A stretch of 64,000 nucleotides of DNA, taken from positions 514,176,034 to 514,240,033 of the forward strand of contig NC_081415.1 of the NCBI RefSeq assembly GCF_030272615.1, in the 5' to 3' direction. The notes below the pieces were generated by a model that had not been told where the DNA came from, did not search any database, and was given only the letters and a program-made list of their open reading frames with translations. Positions 12,109 through 24,860 of this stretch are shown one piece after another; positions within the stretch are counted from its first letter, which is position 1, and every line of letters begins with the position of its first letter. The DNA comes from Cryptomeria japonica (lineage: Eukaryota; Streptophyta; Pinopsida; Cupressales; Cupressaceae). Made by a program: the position numbers and the translations under genes.

Positions 12109-12460
12109 TTCTGGATACAAGAAATTGCAACTCCAACCTACTAACAAACCCATCCTCTACTCATACATTAAAAAAAAAAAATGTATGCAATATTAAATTT
12201 CTTGAGTATAAATTTCCTTAAAATTAAGACAATATATGTTATTGATAGAGAATAGGGATTATCTACTATGATAGCTAAATCTAGTTTAATCTTTTTGTAG
12301 ACCCTCTTAATTATTGGCATATTTGATCAAGGCATTTACTAAATATTCCTCTAAGTTTTTAATAGCTCTATGTGTACAAGATAGCATCTAGGCTCATTAA
12401 TTGTTCTTTTCTTTTTATTAATCTTATGTTTACCTTTGTGCCTTCATTGATTTGATACTT

Positions 12461-14500
12461 AATTCTAGAATTTGTGAATTTTTTGAAATTGGGGGTCACA
12501 ATAGAAATCATTAATTTTTTACTTCAAAAATCCTTGCGTAAGCATGCAACGAAGTGGAACTACAAATTAATGGTGTTTTTATTGTATAGATAAGCTAAGA
12601 ATATTTATTTCAACACCCTTCTAGCATTTTTTTTTTTTGTCATCTCTTTTTGCTTTTCTGAAGATCATGAAGTTATTTTTTTGATCGGAGACTGGAAAAG
12701 AGGTTATCACCCTCTTTCTCCACCCCTAGACACCATCCTTTAAGCCTTTAAATGAGTCTATGACTATCAATATTATCTAGTTAAGGATGACTTTCCTCCC
12801 CCTCCATTTTTGATGCAAATTATCCTATGAGGCTATTGGCAATGAGCTAGGCTACTTCCCCAAGGTGGACCCTAAGACTAGCAATATTACCCACACATCA
12901 TATGCTCAAATCTTGGATGAGTCTTACACTTTATCCATATGATGTCTTAGATGAGTCTTTGGAGAACTCATTAGGTGTTACAAAGATAGCCCCAATTATT
13001 GTAGTTTGAGGTGCAATTCATTTCCCCTTGTCCTTGTTGATAATTCTATGGCTATAATTGATGCACATATTCCTAAACCAAAATTTGAAATAATTACCCT
13101 GCAGAAATAAAATGCATAAAATATGGTGATAAATACACTTAATGGTCCACCTTTGTATTGATGAAAGGGGTGATGTCTTTATTTGTAATATTGTCATCCA
13201 ATAACAAGCAATTGACTAACAATAGCATTTTCCACAAAATCATCCAATTTTTTCCCAATAACATCACTCTATCTTTCAATAAGAAAACCTACCACATCTT
13301 CTTGTATACCTAACCATAGGTTCCTCTCTTTTGGTACAGACTCTAGTTAGAAGAAAAACATCTTATTCAAAACTTTCACATATAAAATTTGTTGCTAGAA
13401 TCTCTTATAATCAACCCTTCAATTTATCAAACTTATTCCAATATTTGAAAAAAAAAACAAAACACCAAGACCTCAATATTTGAATTCTCCAATATTATCA
13501 AGAATATTGCACAAACAAACTTCAATTTAAACATACACATGTCACTGCTACATTCATTCTCTCCTTCCACATAACAGACTGCTCCAAGTAATGGCAACCA
13601 AGCATCATTTTAAAAATAACTGTAGACCCTAGAAAATTTAATTACATGAAATCCTTAGGCCCTTTGAAATATACACACACCTTGCAAAGAACTTTAAAAA
13701 CAATTACTTTAATTGAATGCGTTAGGTAATGTAGGGTGACTGATAAATTTCCTTCTTGTACTCTTCCTATGTGAGTGGTGTTAGTGCATTTATGTGCTCC
13801 TTGAATAACCAACATTTCATCACCACAAAATGCGTGTCTAACATTTCTTCCACTTTCGTTTCTCTGAATTCTACCTATTAGTCACTATCAATTTTCATTC
13901 AAGATAACATAGGCTTTAAGCATCAATTTACATTACAGACATTGCCTATTAGTGTCTCACATTCACTGTGATCTTATAACTATTGTGTTTAGCAAATCTA
14001 CATATCCCCTCAAGCTTCAACTAGCAATATGTCTACATGAAAGTTAATTCGTATCTCTTTAAAGAGGAAGGAGGGTGATTGTCATCTTGAACATTCACTA
14101 TCATCTCAAATTATAAAAAATTTCAATTCACAATATACTTCAACTCGTTACAATATGCATTATGTCTGATAACTTCCATTACCACAAAAAATGATGTTTA
14201 TATTTTTTAATTTTGATTAATTAAAACTATCCTCAAATTACTAAATATTGAGGTGTCATTTACACATTAAGTATAATTGCTAGTTATTTACTATGCACTA
14301 ACGGCACACTCAAGGTCTCACATCAAGGAGTGATTGGAATAGAAAATTAACATGTGTGATTTAAAGGTAGATTTATCTTTTTCCCTCTCTTGAGTTTTCA
14401 ATGTGTGTGGTGAATATTACTTTCAATGTAAATATACAAAACCAATTAGGAAGACTGACATCTTAAATAAAATATGAGTGACCATCGAGATGTCAAATTT
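12461..14500. other. Intergenic, no gene recognised
   Basis: AT-rich with many stops in all frames. One short plus-strand frame at about 12818-12920 resembles part of the DUF4283-type region of plant LINE ORF1 (see separate entry). Nothing else could be supported. Confidence 0.5.
12818..12920 (+). pseudogene. Possible LINE ORF1 (DUF4283-like) scrap
   Basis: A short plus-strand frame reads like IGNELGYFPKVDPKT...SYAQI, which resembles the stretch after the LPxEFW motif in plant LINE ORF1 proteins (IGN.LG.f.k.d..t...sYArI). It covers only about 34 residues and lacks the LPxEFW core, so the assignment is tentative. Confidence 0.3.
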
Positions 14501-14800
14501 TATTTTTTTTGTTGATGGAGGTCCAGACCTACGAGCATAAAGCTCGGCAGCCACCAGCCATGAAACTTCTTTGGCTAAGAGCCAAGGACTGAGGGGTATC
14601 TATTCCTCTGAATTCCCTCCTCATCCCTTATGATATCGGAGTCTTTCCATTAAGCAAGATTTGATTTCTAATGGGCTCATTTGAAATCATTCAACTTCAC
14701 TAATAGACCATAGACCCATTGACAATATACCAAGATATTTCTATCATTTTTCGAACTAACGATTACAATTCAACGTGTAATATTGTTCACTCGTTGCATT

Positions 14801-15012
14801 TTATGAGATAAGATATCTTTGAGGCATTCTGTCAAAGAGTTCAGGTGTCTTGTCTGTGGTTTCACATTTTGCACACATGTATACAAGGGGACCCGCAACT
14901 TTAACTTTTGACACAAATTCTCCTTCCTTTATGCTTTTATGGATTTCCATACCATGCTTCGAAGCTCCCATTTTGCTGAGCTGGCTGCGTGCTGGCAAAT
15001 GTTGTGGTGGTC
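14801..15012 (-). pseudogene. PPR protein (PLS class) fragment
   Basis: On the minus strand a frame contains LSKMGASKHGMEIHKSI, then LV.MCAKC, then ELFDRMPQRYLIS. This is the signature of adjacent P/L/S repeats in plant pentatricopeptide-repeat RNA-binding proteins (A.MGALKHGMEIH...LVDMYAKCG...A..LFDRMPQRDVISWN), which normally have hundreds of residues and act in organelle RNA processing. Only about 70 residues remain. The frame is lost on both sides and the conserved Tyr of MYAKC is Cys. It sits head-to-head with, and directly upstream of, the first DUF247 copy. Confidence 0.75.
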
Positions 15013-15122
15013 AATGAGAAAATTAAAGAAAGTCTCCACAAATATCAGGTCAGTGAGAGTATTGTAAATTTGATGAACAGGAATCGCTATTGACGTAATA
15101 CATGCAAATGGGAAGGGATGAA

Positions 15123-16677
15123 ATGGCAATGGTAGAGAGCAGCTGTGTAATTCAAGTTGGGTATGACCTGACAGTTAAAGAAAAGGATATGCCCGATGTA
15201 AGCTCTGCTCGGATCTTCCGAGTGCCAAGGTTAACGCGAAACTCCAAAGACCGTTTGTACAGTCCAAATCTTGTTTCCATCGGCCCTTTTCATTATGGGA
15301 AGAAGGAGCTGCAAGGTACGGAGAACTCCAAATCTGAGGCATTTCGAAGGATGCAAAAGAGGTTCCATAGGAGTAATCCACATGCTTCTATCAAGTCAAT
15401 TGTTGAAGAACTCATACTCCTCAAGGACAACAAGATAAGGAAGTTCTATGGTGAACATATTCCCCTTCTATAGAACTGGCATGGATGGTCACCAGGGATG
15501 CATGTTTTATTTATGAATTTGTTGTTGATTATATAAAAGTTAGCAGGAATGCTCACCATTCATATGAAACTCAAGTACCTCGATTTGAATATGTTGAGTG
15601 TTTTTATGAAGAAGAGAGTGCATTTAAGTGGAAGTATGATGCAGTTTTTGATGTCGATCTTCAAAATCCCATGAGAGAGACTTATGACTGATATACTTTT
15701 ATTTGAAAACCAAATACCTTTGTGGGTTTTGAAGGATCTCCTTAGATTCCAGACGGGTTCGGCAGAAGCCGCAAAACAAAAAGTAGAACACTTAATGAGC
15801 ATGCTGCTTTGGCGTGCAACCCGACATGAAGTTTTCATGTGGAAAGCTAGAGTTTCTTACAACATGTATTGTAAGAATCATGTCCTCGAAGTAGTCTACC
15901 TCTCCATGGTGGGAAGGGATGTCGAGGAACTCCTAGATTCGCCGCCTTCGTCTCGCAATCGCATACAGATCTGCTAGGAGAAATGCTTTGGTTCAATGAA
16001 AGCCATTTGTAGACGTTGGTATAATCTTTGTTTGTTCAATTCCTCCTCAAATAAGAGCCCTGGCAACGCGGTCGATATGGTGTATCTGAAGCTCCCAACA
16101 GCAATGGAACTCGTGCGCGGAGGAGTGAAGATCCGGCCAGTTCTCTTTGAAGATATAAAAAGGGTAGTCTCGCAAGATCCAACAAGATCGATGGATTATT
16201 GTTCAGCCGTTCGATGGATAAGATTTGATGAGAAAACATCAACGTTGTGCTTACCACAATTCAGGGTCACGTCGCAGTTACAAATATTGATCGGAAGCTT
16301 TGGTGCCATGGAAGTTGGCGTTGGAGGGGATGGTACGAAACCAATGACTCAGTTTGCGTTGCTTATGGAAGAGCTGATAGACCACGAAGAGGATATTGCA
16401 GTGTTAAGAAACGCAGAGGTGCTTCACAATTTCCTTGGCAGCAACAAACAAGTGGCCGACCTTTTCATTCTGGCTAAAGGAATTACCCATGTCCAGGGCT
16501 GCAAAGCAATTGATGGCACTAGGAGAAAGTACAAGGAAACTCTGGAGTGAGTACGTAGGTGCTTATTTGTCTAAGCCATGGTTGCTTGCTGGGTCAATGG
16601 CCGCCGTGCTGCTAATTCTGATGACAGTAGCGCAAGATTTTTGTCTTTTTTTCACTTGCGACCGCTATTCCTCTTGA
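15123..16677 (+). pseudogene. DUF247 protein, copy 1, multiply broken
   Basis: A plant-specific DUF247 (PF03140) protein of unknown biochemical function, usually membrane-anchored by a C-terminal helix. Comparison with the copy at 34055 shows clear paralogy throughout: IFRVPRL, YSPNLVSIGPFHYG, TDILLFENQIPLWVL, VYLKLPTA.ELVRGGVKI, a D/E-rich LIDHEEDIAVL block, and the tail WLLAGSMAAVLLILMTVAQD (membrane helix). Relative to copy 2 it has a net 4-base loss near 15466, an in-frame 3-base loss near 15615, a 2-base loss near 15679, an in-frame 12-base loss near 15925, TAG at 15975-15977 replacing a Phe codon, and a 1-base gain near 16536. An in-frame ATG also exists at 15102, but 15123 aligns with the start of copy 2. 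It cannot make a full protein. Confidence 0.92.
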
Positions 16678-18254
16678 AGCCCACCTTTACTCCTCTTTTC
16701 TGTTTGAGTCCATTTTTCAATTGTCATCGGTGTTTACTTTGTGGCCAGGGTTATCTTTAAAATTAGTTTTACGTACTGTTAAGTTTCAGACAGCTCTGTT
16801 GCTGTTTCATATTGTATAACTTTTTTTACTGTTTGTTTCACTAAATAAAAAAATAAAACTAGCACTTGCGTCAAACAAGGTGTAATAGTTATGTTGGTAG
16901 GAAGATATGTTTTGGGAAATATATTAGAAGATAGGGAAATACATTTGCTGTTGGTCGTAGAGGTCTATTATATACAATTGACACAATTTAAAAAAAACAT
17001 ACAAAATTTTGTGTGGGTTTAATTTACTCACCATTAAAATAATTTTATAGCTATAAATAGTTTTAAATAAGAATTGCACAATCATATTAGAAAGTAAGTT
17101 AAAATATAAGCACAATCATATTAAAAAATTAAAACAAGACATTCCTCAACATGTTTAAAAAATGTTTTTTTGTTGTGTATAAACCATTTTTTGGGAACAA
17201 TTGAAGAAACTAACCTACAATATTTGTTGCGAGTGATTTTCACTCTGCTCTAAATTTTTCATGCCCCTACATGTGGCTCTTTCCTCTTTATGGCGAGCAT
17301 AGTAATCTCTACTTTTTTATATTTGCATTCTATCAAGTTCTATCACTTGAGAATCATCTTTCTTTTTCTCTTGCAAGAGGCCATGATTTGCATTCAAGAA
17401 GTGTTAGGTAAAAATACTAATAATCACACGAGGGAGGTATTGTAATATATGTACAAAATATCAATATAATATGACTAAGTCATGCAATGCTGGAAGAAGT
17501 TGTTCCTATATATGTATACATTTATACAAACATATGCATTTCATTACAATTGTTGTAATCTAAATGGCCTTGCTAAAACTATAAAATAAGCATAAAATGA
17601 AAAATTATAGAAATTAAAATTTTGCATTTTATAATATAAGTAAACATGACATGTATGTGGAAATCTAACCTTTGAAATTTACATATACATACTTCAACAC
17701 TAAAATTTACATACTATTTCTCATTGGGAGAACATGTTGAATAGAGTACAAGAGAAACAAAAAATATTGTAACAAGTAAATTTCCATTTTATGACATACA
17801 TATGTGTGGGATGCCTTTGGAATTTTAAACCAAGCAATTTACATGTGTGCATCTCGAAACAAAAGTTTACATTCTAATGTTTTGAAGAGAGTTTGTCTTG
17901 TCCTATATGTGTGTATCCCTTGTTGTTGTATTGGGAGACATGCCCATTTTTTATAGAAAAAATATTGCTTGTTGGACACCTTCTTGTTTTTCATGTTTAA
18001 TATACAGGTTTGATTTCTTATTTTGTCTCTCATTTAACTTATATTCATAAACCTTTTTTGGGTTACATATTTGCAAGTTGCATAGGTAGGTCAATAGTAA
18101 TATTATTATCCTTTTATTTTTCTTAGCACACCTTTGGCATGTTACTGTTTTCTTTAATTTTGTTTGTGCCTAAGTGAAAAAAAAAGGCAGAAGTTTTAAA
18201 CGCTTTTTTCCCCAGTGTTTGATTGGAGACGAATCCGGTGACTATGCCACCATA
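16678..18254. other. Intergenic, 3' flank of DUF247 copy 1
   Basis: The first ~180 bases are the likely 3' UTR, containing gtgtttactttgtggcc, also found near other DUF247 tails, and A-rich possible polyadenylation signals near 16845. The rest is AT-rich with no gene. Confidence 0.5.
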
Positions 18255-18900
18255 TATATCCTATCGGCTGATTATCAATAGTTCAATTGTCATCATTGTT
18301 TACTTTGTGTTCATATAGTATTTAGTTTTATGTAGTGTTAAGCTTTGAGAAGCTGTATTGTTGTTCATATTGTATAATTTTTTTCCTGATTACTCATTGC
18401 AATGAATAAAAAACTAAAAAATAAATAGTTTAATAGTGAAGATAAAATTGGTTGTTGAAAAATGTGATATTTAAGTAGAATGTTTAGATTTTGATTAAGA
18501 TTTAATTTTGTTTATTAAATAAAAATTTCAAATCTTTTATAGTACATATAAAAGTTAGGAATTTGTATGCATCTATTAGATGCAATTTGTTTTAGTTTGT
18601 TTAGCAAATAAAACATTTAACTACAATGATATAATTTATATTTAATTTTCTTATCTGATAATTTGAAAAATATTTTTTTAAGTATTTTCCTATTGATTCA
18701 TGTTAGTGAACATTTGATACATAAATGATTTTTGTTTTTCATTTTTCAAATTGTAGAAAAATTTATGACATTGTTCATTTTGAAATTCTTTGTGCTAAAA
18801 TTTCAACTTTACATTAATACTCTTTTCTCTTCTCTGCATTAGGAACTATTAGAACCATCACTCAAAATTAGAAATGAATTCAATCAAAAATATGTACACC
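18255..18900 (+). repeat. DUF247 3'-tail/flank remnant 1
   Basis: Bases 18285-18420 closely match the 3' UTR of DUF247 copy 1 (caattgtcatc, tgtttactttgtg, tagttttatgtagtgttaag, catattgtataa, then an aataaa-like string). No coding remnant precedes it. The following stretch (18440-18740) matches 20530-20800. This looks like a duplicated gene tail whose coding body was lost. Confidence 0.65.
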
Positions 18901-18909
18901 TAAAGAAAC

Positions 18910-20180
18910 TAGATTAAATAATTTTTAAAAGTCAACAAATATTTATAGCATGCTATGACAAGTTTGACTTTGTATGTTGTGGAAAATGATATATATTATT
19001 TATTTGACAAGATGTTTATGGTTGAATTTATTAATACTTGATGAAAAATAGATACATGAACAAAAGTGTGTTCTAAACATAATCATGAACAATGAAAAAT
19101 TATGTTATTTTATGTTTGAATTTATTTAATTCTAACCAGAGTAGACCCACCAAAGAAAATATAATTTGAATAAAAACTCTTTTTTTTTGTATTACGTTAT
19201 GATTTTCAAGTCTCCATTTGTATACCAAGAAAGTTTGACTAATAGAAAATTCTTGCAGCAATCAAAGAAGGTGTCATTAAATGAATACTTTTCCTCAACA
19301 TTTAAGAGGGATAGCTCCGATGTTTGACTTATATGGTTCTCATAAGTTTCTTAGTTCTTATATTTTGAAGCAATATTAATCAAATTCCACGTACTTAATT
19401 AGAATAAAAGACATATTTGTAAATAAGTTTACCCAAAATATATAAATACTACTGGTAAAATAAAAAATTCATTAATTCCTAATTTTAAGATTATTTAGTT
19501 ACTATTCATTTAATATATTAAGTACACCTTAAAAAACTAACTTATATAACTTTTTAAAGGTCAACAAACATTTATTACATGCTATGAAAAGTTTGACTTT
19601 GTATGTTGTGGAAAAAGAGATATACTATAAGTTTGACAAGATGTTTATCATTGAATTTATTAGTACGTAATGAAAAATAGATACAAGAACAAAAGTCTAG
19701 ATTAATCATTATTGCAAACAATGAAAAATTATGCTATTTTAAATATGAAATTATTTTATTTTAACTAGAGTAGACCCACCAAAGAAAATATAATTTGAAT
19801 GAGGAGGACAAGTCTCTTTTGCATTGGATTATGATTTCAAGTCTCCATTTGCATGCCAAGAAATTATGACTAATAGAAAAATTTTGCAACAATTGAAGAA
19901 GGTGTCATCAATTGAATACTTTTCCCCAACATTTAAGGGGGATACTTCCCATGCATGAATTAAATGATTCTCTTATGTTTTTTATTTCTTATATTGTGAA
20001 TCTATACTAATAAAAATTTAAATATGTAATTAGAATAGAAGACATATATCTCTACTTAAAATTTACCCAATTTATATAAATGCTTATTTATAAAATAAAA
20101 TTGATAGATTCGTTAATTACTAAGTTTTATATTCATTAATTTCTACTCATTTAATATACTAAATTTCTTAAATAATTTAA
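18910..20180. repeat. Two tandem ~625-bp units of DUF247 downstream flank
   Basis: Unit A (about 18910-19535) and unit B (about 19536-20180) share gtcaacaaa.atttat, agtttgactttgtatgttgtgg, agtagacccaccaaagaaaa, gtctccatttg and aagaaggtgtcat in the same order. A third, truncated unit C lies at 20815-21180. Copies are diverged by substitutions and small indels but remain easy to align by eye. Confidence 0.8.
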
Positions 20181-20339
20181 GTCATAAAAATTACTAATTT
20201 AGTTCAAATCATTCAATTTATGTTCAATATTTTCAAAATTTTCCATATATTATAAATTCATAACTAAAGAAGGACCCAATGAGTCTCCGAACATTGAGAA
20301 AGATCATATAGACTTAAGAGTTACAAATCGCAATCACAT

Positions 20340-20815
20340 GTTTATAAAAAATATCGATCTGTGACTTTTTCTCATATTTATTCTTCAGCCATTCCTTCTT
20401 CCTCCTCTTTCAGTCTGAGAACACTTTCTTTGATAGACAATAAATTTCCATGTTTCTACTGTCATCGTTGTTTACTTCGTTGCCAGAGGTTGTCTTTAAA
20501 ATATATTCGGTTTAATGCTCAAGGTAAGTTTCATTGTTGGAAAATGTGATTTAAGTAGAATCTTTTGGTTTTGATTAAGACTTTAATCATGTGTATTAGA
20601 TGATAATTTTAAATCATTTTAATTCATATAGAAGTTAGGAATATGTATATGTCTGTTGTATGCAATTTTTGTTTGTTTGTTTAGTGATCATCATATATAA
20701 TAAAAAAATTAACTTCTCTAATAACTTGAAAAATATTTGTTTAATTATTTTTCTATTGATTCATATTAATGAATATTTGATACATAAATGATTTTTTTTT
20801 TAATATTTCAAATGG
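20340..20815 (+). repeat. DUF247 3'-tail/flank remnant 2
   Basis: Bases 20360-20420 resemble the sequence around the stop codon and early 3' UTR of DUF247 copy 2 (ttcttcctcctct), and 20458-20500 match the tgtcatcgttgtttactt block. 20530-20800 then matches 18440-18740 (aaaatgtgat.ttaagtagaat, gttaggaat). The open frame at 20361-20549 is not a known protein. The same short lead-in (ttcataaaaa.atatcgat) recurs at about 21190, where a further unit would begin. Confidence 0.6.
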
Positions 20816-21180
20816 TAAAAATGAACAAAAGTGTGTACTAATCATTATTGCAAACAATGAAAAACTATGTTATTTTAAATGTGAAGTTATTTTACTCTAA
20901 CTAGAGTAGATCCACCAAATAAAATATAATTTGAATGAGGAGGGCAAGTCTCTTGCTTGTATTGGGTTGTGATTTTCATGTCTCCATTTGCACACCAAGA
21001 AAAGTTTGACTAATATAAAATTATTCCAACAATTAGAGAAGGTGTCATTAAATGAATATTTTTCCTCAACATTTAAGAAGCATAGGTATCATGTATGACT
21101 TATATGGTTCTCTTAAGTTTTTTATTTATTATATTGTGAAACTATACTAATAAAATTTCAAATATGTTTTTAGAACAATT
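20815..21180. repeat. Truncated third flank unit (C)
   Basis: Matches the second half of units A and B (aacaaaagtgtgtactaatcat, agtagatccaccaaa, gtctccatttgcacaccaag). The first part of the unit is deleted, joining it directly to the tail remnant on its left. Confidence 0.75.
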
Positions 21181-22650
21181 TCATCGCGTGTTCATAAAAA
21201 TATATCGATTTATAATTTTTTTTTGATAATTTAAATATTAATTTCAAATAACAAATAATTAAAAAATAAAATAGTATAATATCAATTTAATTTTTATTTT
21301 TATATACTTTATTTATTTTGAATTTTTCTAACACTATTAATTTATAATTAATAAAAATTTATAATAATTTATTTCATTTAAAATTCAAAACATATAAACT
21401 TCATAAAATGAAAAAGCACCACAAAAACTACCTATCCAGTGAGACCTCTATGAGAAAAAGACATAAACTAACCTTAAAAATGGCATTCCTCTCACAATAG
21501 AAGATGAATTTTAAACTCCTTAAATTTGAAAATTGTATGGATTTTTTCCTATCCACAAAACCTTTGCAAGAGTACAAATGAGTATAAAAAAAACTAAGAG
21601 GAAATATTTGAGTAAAATATAAGGGGAAACAATTTCAAATCCCAAAACTCATGTAAATTATTTAAAGTCCACTCTGTACCCAGTCCAGATGAAAAAGCAG
21701 CCTTTTAAATTATTTTTGGCATGTAATCTTAGAAGACCTCTTTTCTCCTCAGCTTCTTGAACTGTGTGTTTTTCCCATGGTAACTTATAATAACAATGCA
21801 TCCATTTTTCATCTCCCCACCCAAAGAAACTTCAATGCCCCATCAAACAAAATAATATTTCCCAATCAAATTTTGATTAAAACTAATAAAGCTAGTTTAA
21901 GAGAGAGAAAATAAAACTAGAGTATTTAATATGAGTACCTCGAGGCATAATTGTTCATCAGTGCCATAGGTACGATAGTCACAATCATAGAAATAGATGG
22001 TGCTTATGCAATAGATTAATTTTTATAAATAAATAAAAAATCTAAATCTAAAGATTTATCTTAATTTTTTAATTTAATTCATATGATCATTAGAATGACC
22101 ATTATTAGTTATTATCAACAAATATATTTTCTCCATATACCATAAACATTAGAATTGAAGAGAGCAAATGTTTTTGTGATATTCTTAAATAGATAAAATA
22201 CTTTTTCTAATATTTTTTAAATTTCTAAATTTTATTATCAAAGATTTATAAAACAGTTCTACCATGAATATATTATGACCCAATTTTCAATCAAAGGTGG
22301 ATCTTTTCTTCCTTTTTTTAACAAATAATTACTCAGCTTTCTTAGATATGACTATAGGCTAACCACTATTAAATAAACACAAGCTTAGTTTCAAGCTTCC
22401 ACAAAGAGCATCTCATAGTCTAGATTGATGATTAACTTCATACCTACAAAAATATGCATTTTATCTTCAATCTCTCTTAATTTTGAAATAGTTGAAAATT
22501 TTTATCAAAACAATTTCTATTTTCCATAAACTTTAAATTGCTATTTTTCATTTTAATACATAGACAATTCTTGGGATTTTTTAGAGGCTAATCCAAGAAA
22601 CAGCGTACAAAAATTCAAATAATTTTAAAAGACTCAATTCTCTTCAGTGT
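21181..22650. other. AT-rich intergenic DNA
   Basis: No gene, and no repeat recognised beyond the short lead-in near 21190. Confidence 0.5.
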
Positions 22651-22659
22651 TTTGATTGA

Positions 22660-23470
22660 TTAATGTGGGATAGGCTTGAACCTTTTACATAACCACTACA
22701 AAGCAACTACTTCGGGCTCATGAGAGAAGAGCACCCAACAAAATACCACTACCAAAATGCACAAAAAAATAACAAATAACCAAAACTAGACCAAAACACA
22801 ACTAGATAGAAAAAAACCAAACAACCAACCACCCACCAAAGAAACAAAATAATCTACAGTGTGGGGGTATTATAAACTTGCTAATCATGGCAAACCACTT
22901 TCACTTTATCAGCAAAAGTTAGCTTTTTATTGGAACATTTCCTGGAGGACACAATAGTGGATTCTGGTATAGTCTTGAGTGTAGATATGATGGGGTTTGA
23001 CACAATTGTTGGAGAATCCAGATATTGTTTCCTCTTATCCTTCCTTCTTTCAATATTTTCCGTAGTGGCATGGAGAGAGATTGAGTTCTTTATAGCCATA
23101 CCTTTCCTAATGGTATTGATCTCCTCCACTTTGATTTTAGAGCCTCATGGTTTTCCTTAAGTTCTTCAAAATCCTTCCCCTCATCCCTTTGATTGATATT
23201 TTGCATTAATTTCTTGAATTTACTCCTCCACCACTTCCTCATTTAAATTTTCTCCTATATATAATTGGCTACCAAAGAAGCCCTTCGTCATTCTCTTCCA
23301 TATCCCAATTGGTACCATGCATCTCTACCTCAAAAACCACCTCTAACCTGTTAATAGTGTCTATTGTTAGAAACTCTTCACTATTAGAAACTCTATTATG
23401 CATAATTTTCTTATCTACATTTGGTATGTTCCATAGGGGCCATACTAATTTCTTTATAATCATAGCATAT
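22660..23470 (-). pseudogene. Unidentified minus-strand relic, probably repeat-associated
   Basis: Two minus-strand frames (23463-23269 and 23129-22881) look like degraded coding sequence: the first is rich in acidic and polar residues, and the second ends with a short basic/serine-rich stretch and LTFADKVKV. FADKVK-like ends occur in some plant LINE ORF1 proteins, but no zinc knuckle or DUF4283 core is visible. The function is not established. Confidence 0.3.
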
Positions 23471-24110
23471 GCATTTACCTAGTGTAACACTTTATCTAGC
23501 TACAATGTTCAAATCATGTGCTTTTAATAACATTTTTCCCATGAGAAGATTCCTCAATAATGAGGAGAAAGACCAAGAAAGAAAATAATGGATCCATATT
23601 TCATTTTTAGAATTGTGAGAGAGTAATGAGAATGTTCTCCTAAGAAATTGACTTTATCCACAGTTTTCCTTCATTTCTCCTTAGCATATACATTTTGCAA
23701 TAGTATAAGAATAAAATACCAAGTCTAATAGTCATGACTTAATTCAAGAATCGAGTCAACAATTGTTTGTCACTACTATCAGAACAAGGAAACCTATATG
23801 ATGGACAATATATTATAGTAGAAATCTGAAAATTTCCTCTCTTTCAAATCATGGATCTCCTTTAAAAAAGAATATGTAATTTTCTTTAGCTAACAATTTC
23901 AATCTAATGATCATGAATTAAATTACTTTTTTTTTACACCCACTCTTCTATGATAGATTTATTATTTTCAATATGATTGCAAAAAATTTCAATTATTGTA
24001 GCATAATTATACAATACTATAACATCATAATTTGCACCCTATGCAATTCCAAACTACATAAGTGCCTTTGATTTAAGTTGATTGGAGATATTTCTTTGGC
24101 CCTCTACCCA
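23471..24110. other. Intergenic, no gene recognised
   Basis: Stops are frequent in all frames; no repeat structure was noticed. Confidence 0.4.
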
Positions 24111-24174
24111 CTCAGCTAGTGACGCAGTCAAGACATGGATATTCAAAGAAGGATAGCCCAACCTTGCAGCTAAA

Positions 24175-24860
24175 CACATAAATCATGCAAAACATACCGG
24201 TAACCAGTAACAAGATGCCAAAAATAGCAAAAAGAACAACCGGTAACAACACTGAACACATAACCGATAAACAATATGAATGAATCTTATTACAGTCTAA
24301 AGGATTACACATGCCACATGTTGGATCATATTCCATGATACAAACAATTATTACAACATAATTACAAGATCCACAGATCATCCTCATATCAAATCGACTT
24401 CCGGGAACAATTTGTCAATTCTACCCTAATCCGAATCTCAGCCTTTCGGCCTCATTCCTACCGGATCAGAATCTCGCCAGATCTACATCTTCACTCAATC
24501 TCATAACTCTGTCTTCTATCTTCTAACTTCTATTTCCTCAAATGATTCATAAGCTTCCATTTATACCATCCACAAATAATTACAACTCAATCAAGTCGGC
24601 CCAAAGACCAACCGGTTTATGAAATGTGCAACGGTAACATGTCGGCTCAAATCACTAAGAACAATCTCCAAATCATAAAAGGATATGCAGACCTTCAAGA
24701 ATACCAGCCAAGGCCTAAAGAAACATCTCCAATGATCCGCAAGTCATAGAGACCAACCACAACCCGATCCACATCTCACCAGAAACAAAGTCAAATGCTA
24801 TGAATCTTGAACATGATAAAGACTATGAACACAAGGGAATAAACCCAAAACCACAAAACA
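24175..24860 (-). repeat. Copia-type LTR fragment
   Basis: Less AT-rich than its surroundings, with repeated accggt/ccggt words. Read on the minus strand it has a TATA-like ggtataaatgg near 24565, followed by a long leader-like stretch. This resembles the U3-R layout of plant copia LTRs such as the one at 61879. No target duplication, PBS or internal domain was found, so it may be a solo or truncated LTR. Confidence 0.4.

Larger units (their letters stand above)
8205..12460. repeat. Right copy of duplicated segment flanking the receptor kinase
   Basis: Parts of this interval (8205-8419, 10165-10330, 11970-12460) match 925-1400 and 1850-2290. The match is broken at 8420-10150 by an inserted element and between 10535 and 11970 by local duplications and divergent sequence. 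No remnant of a second receptor gene was recognised beyond 12460. Confidence 0.55.
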
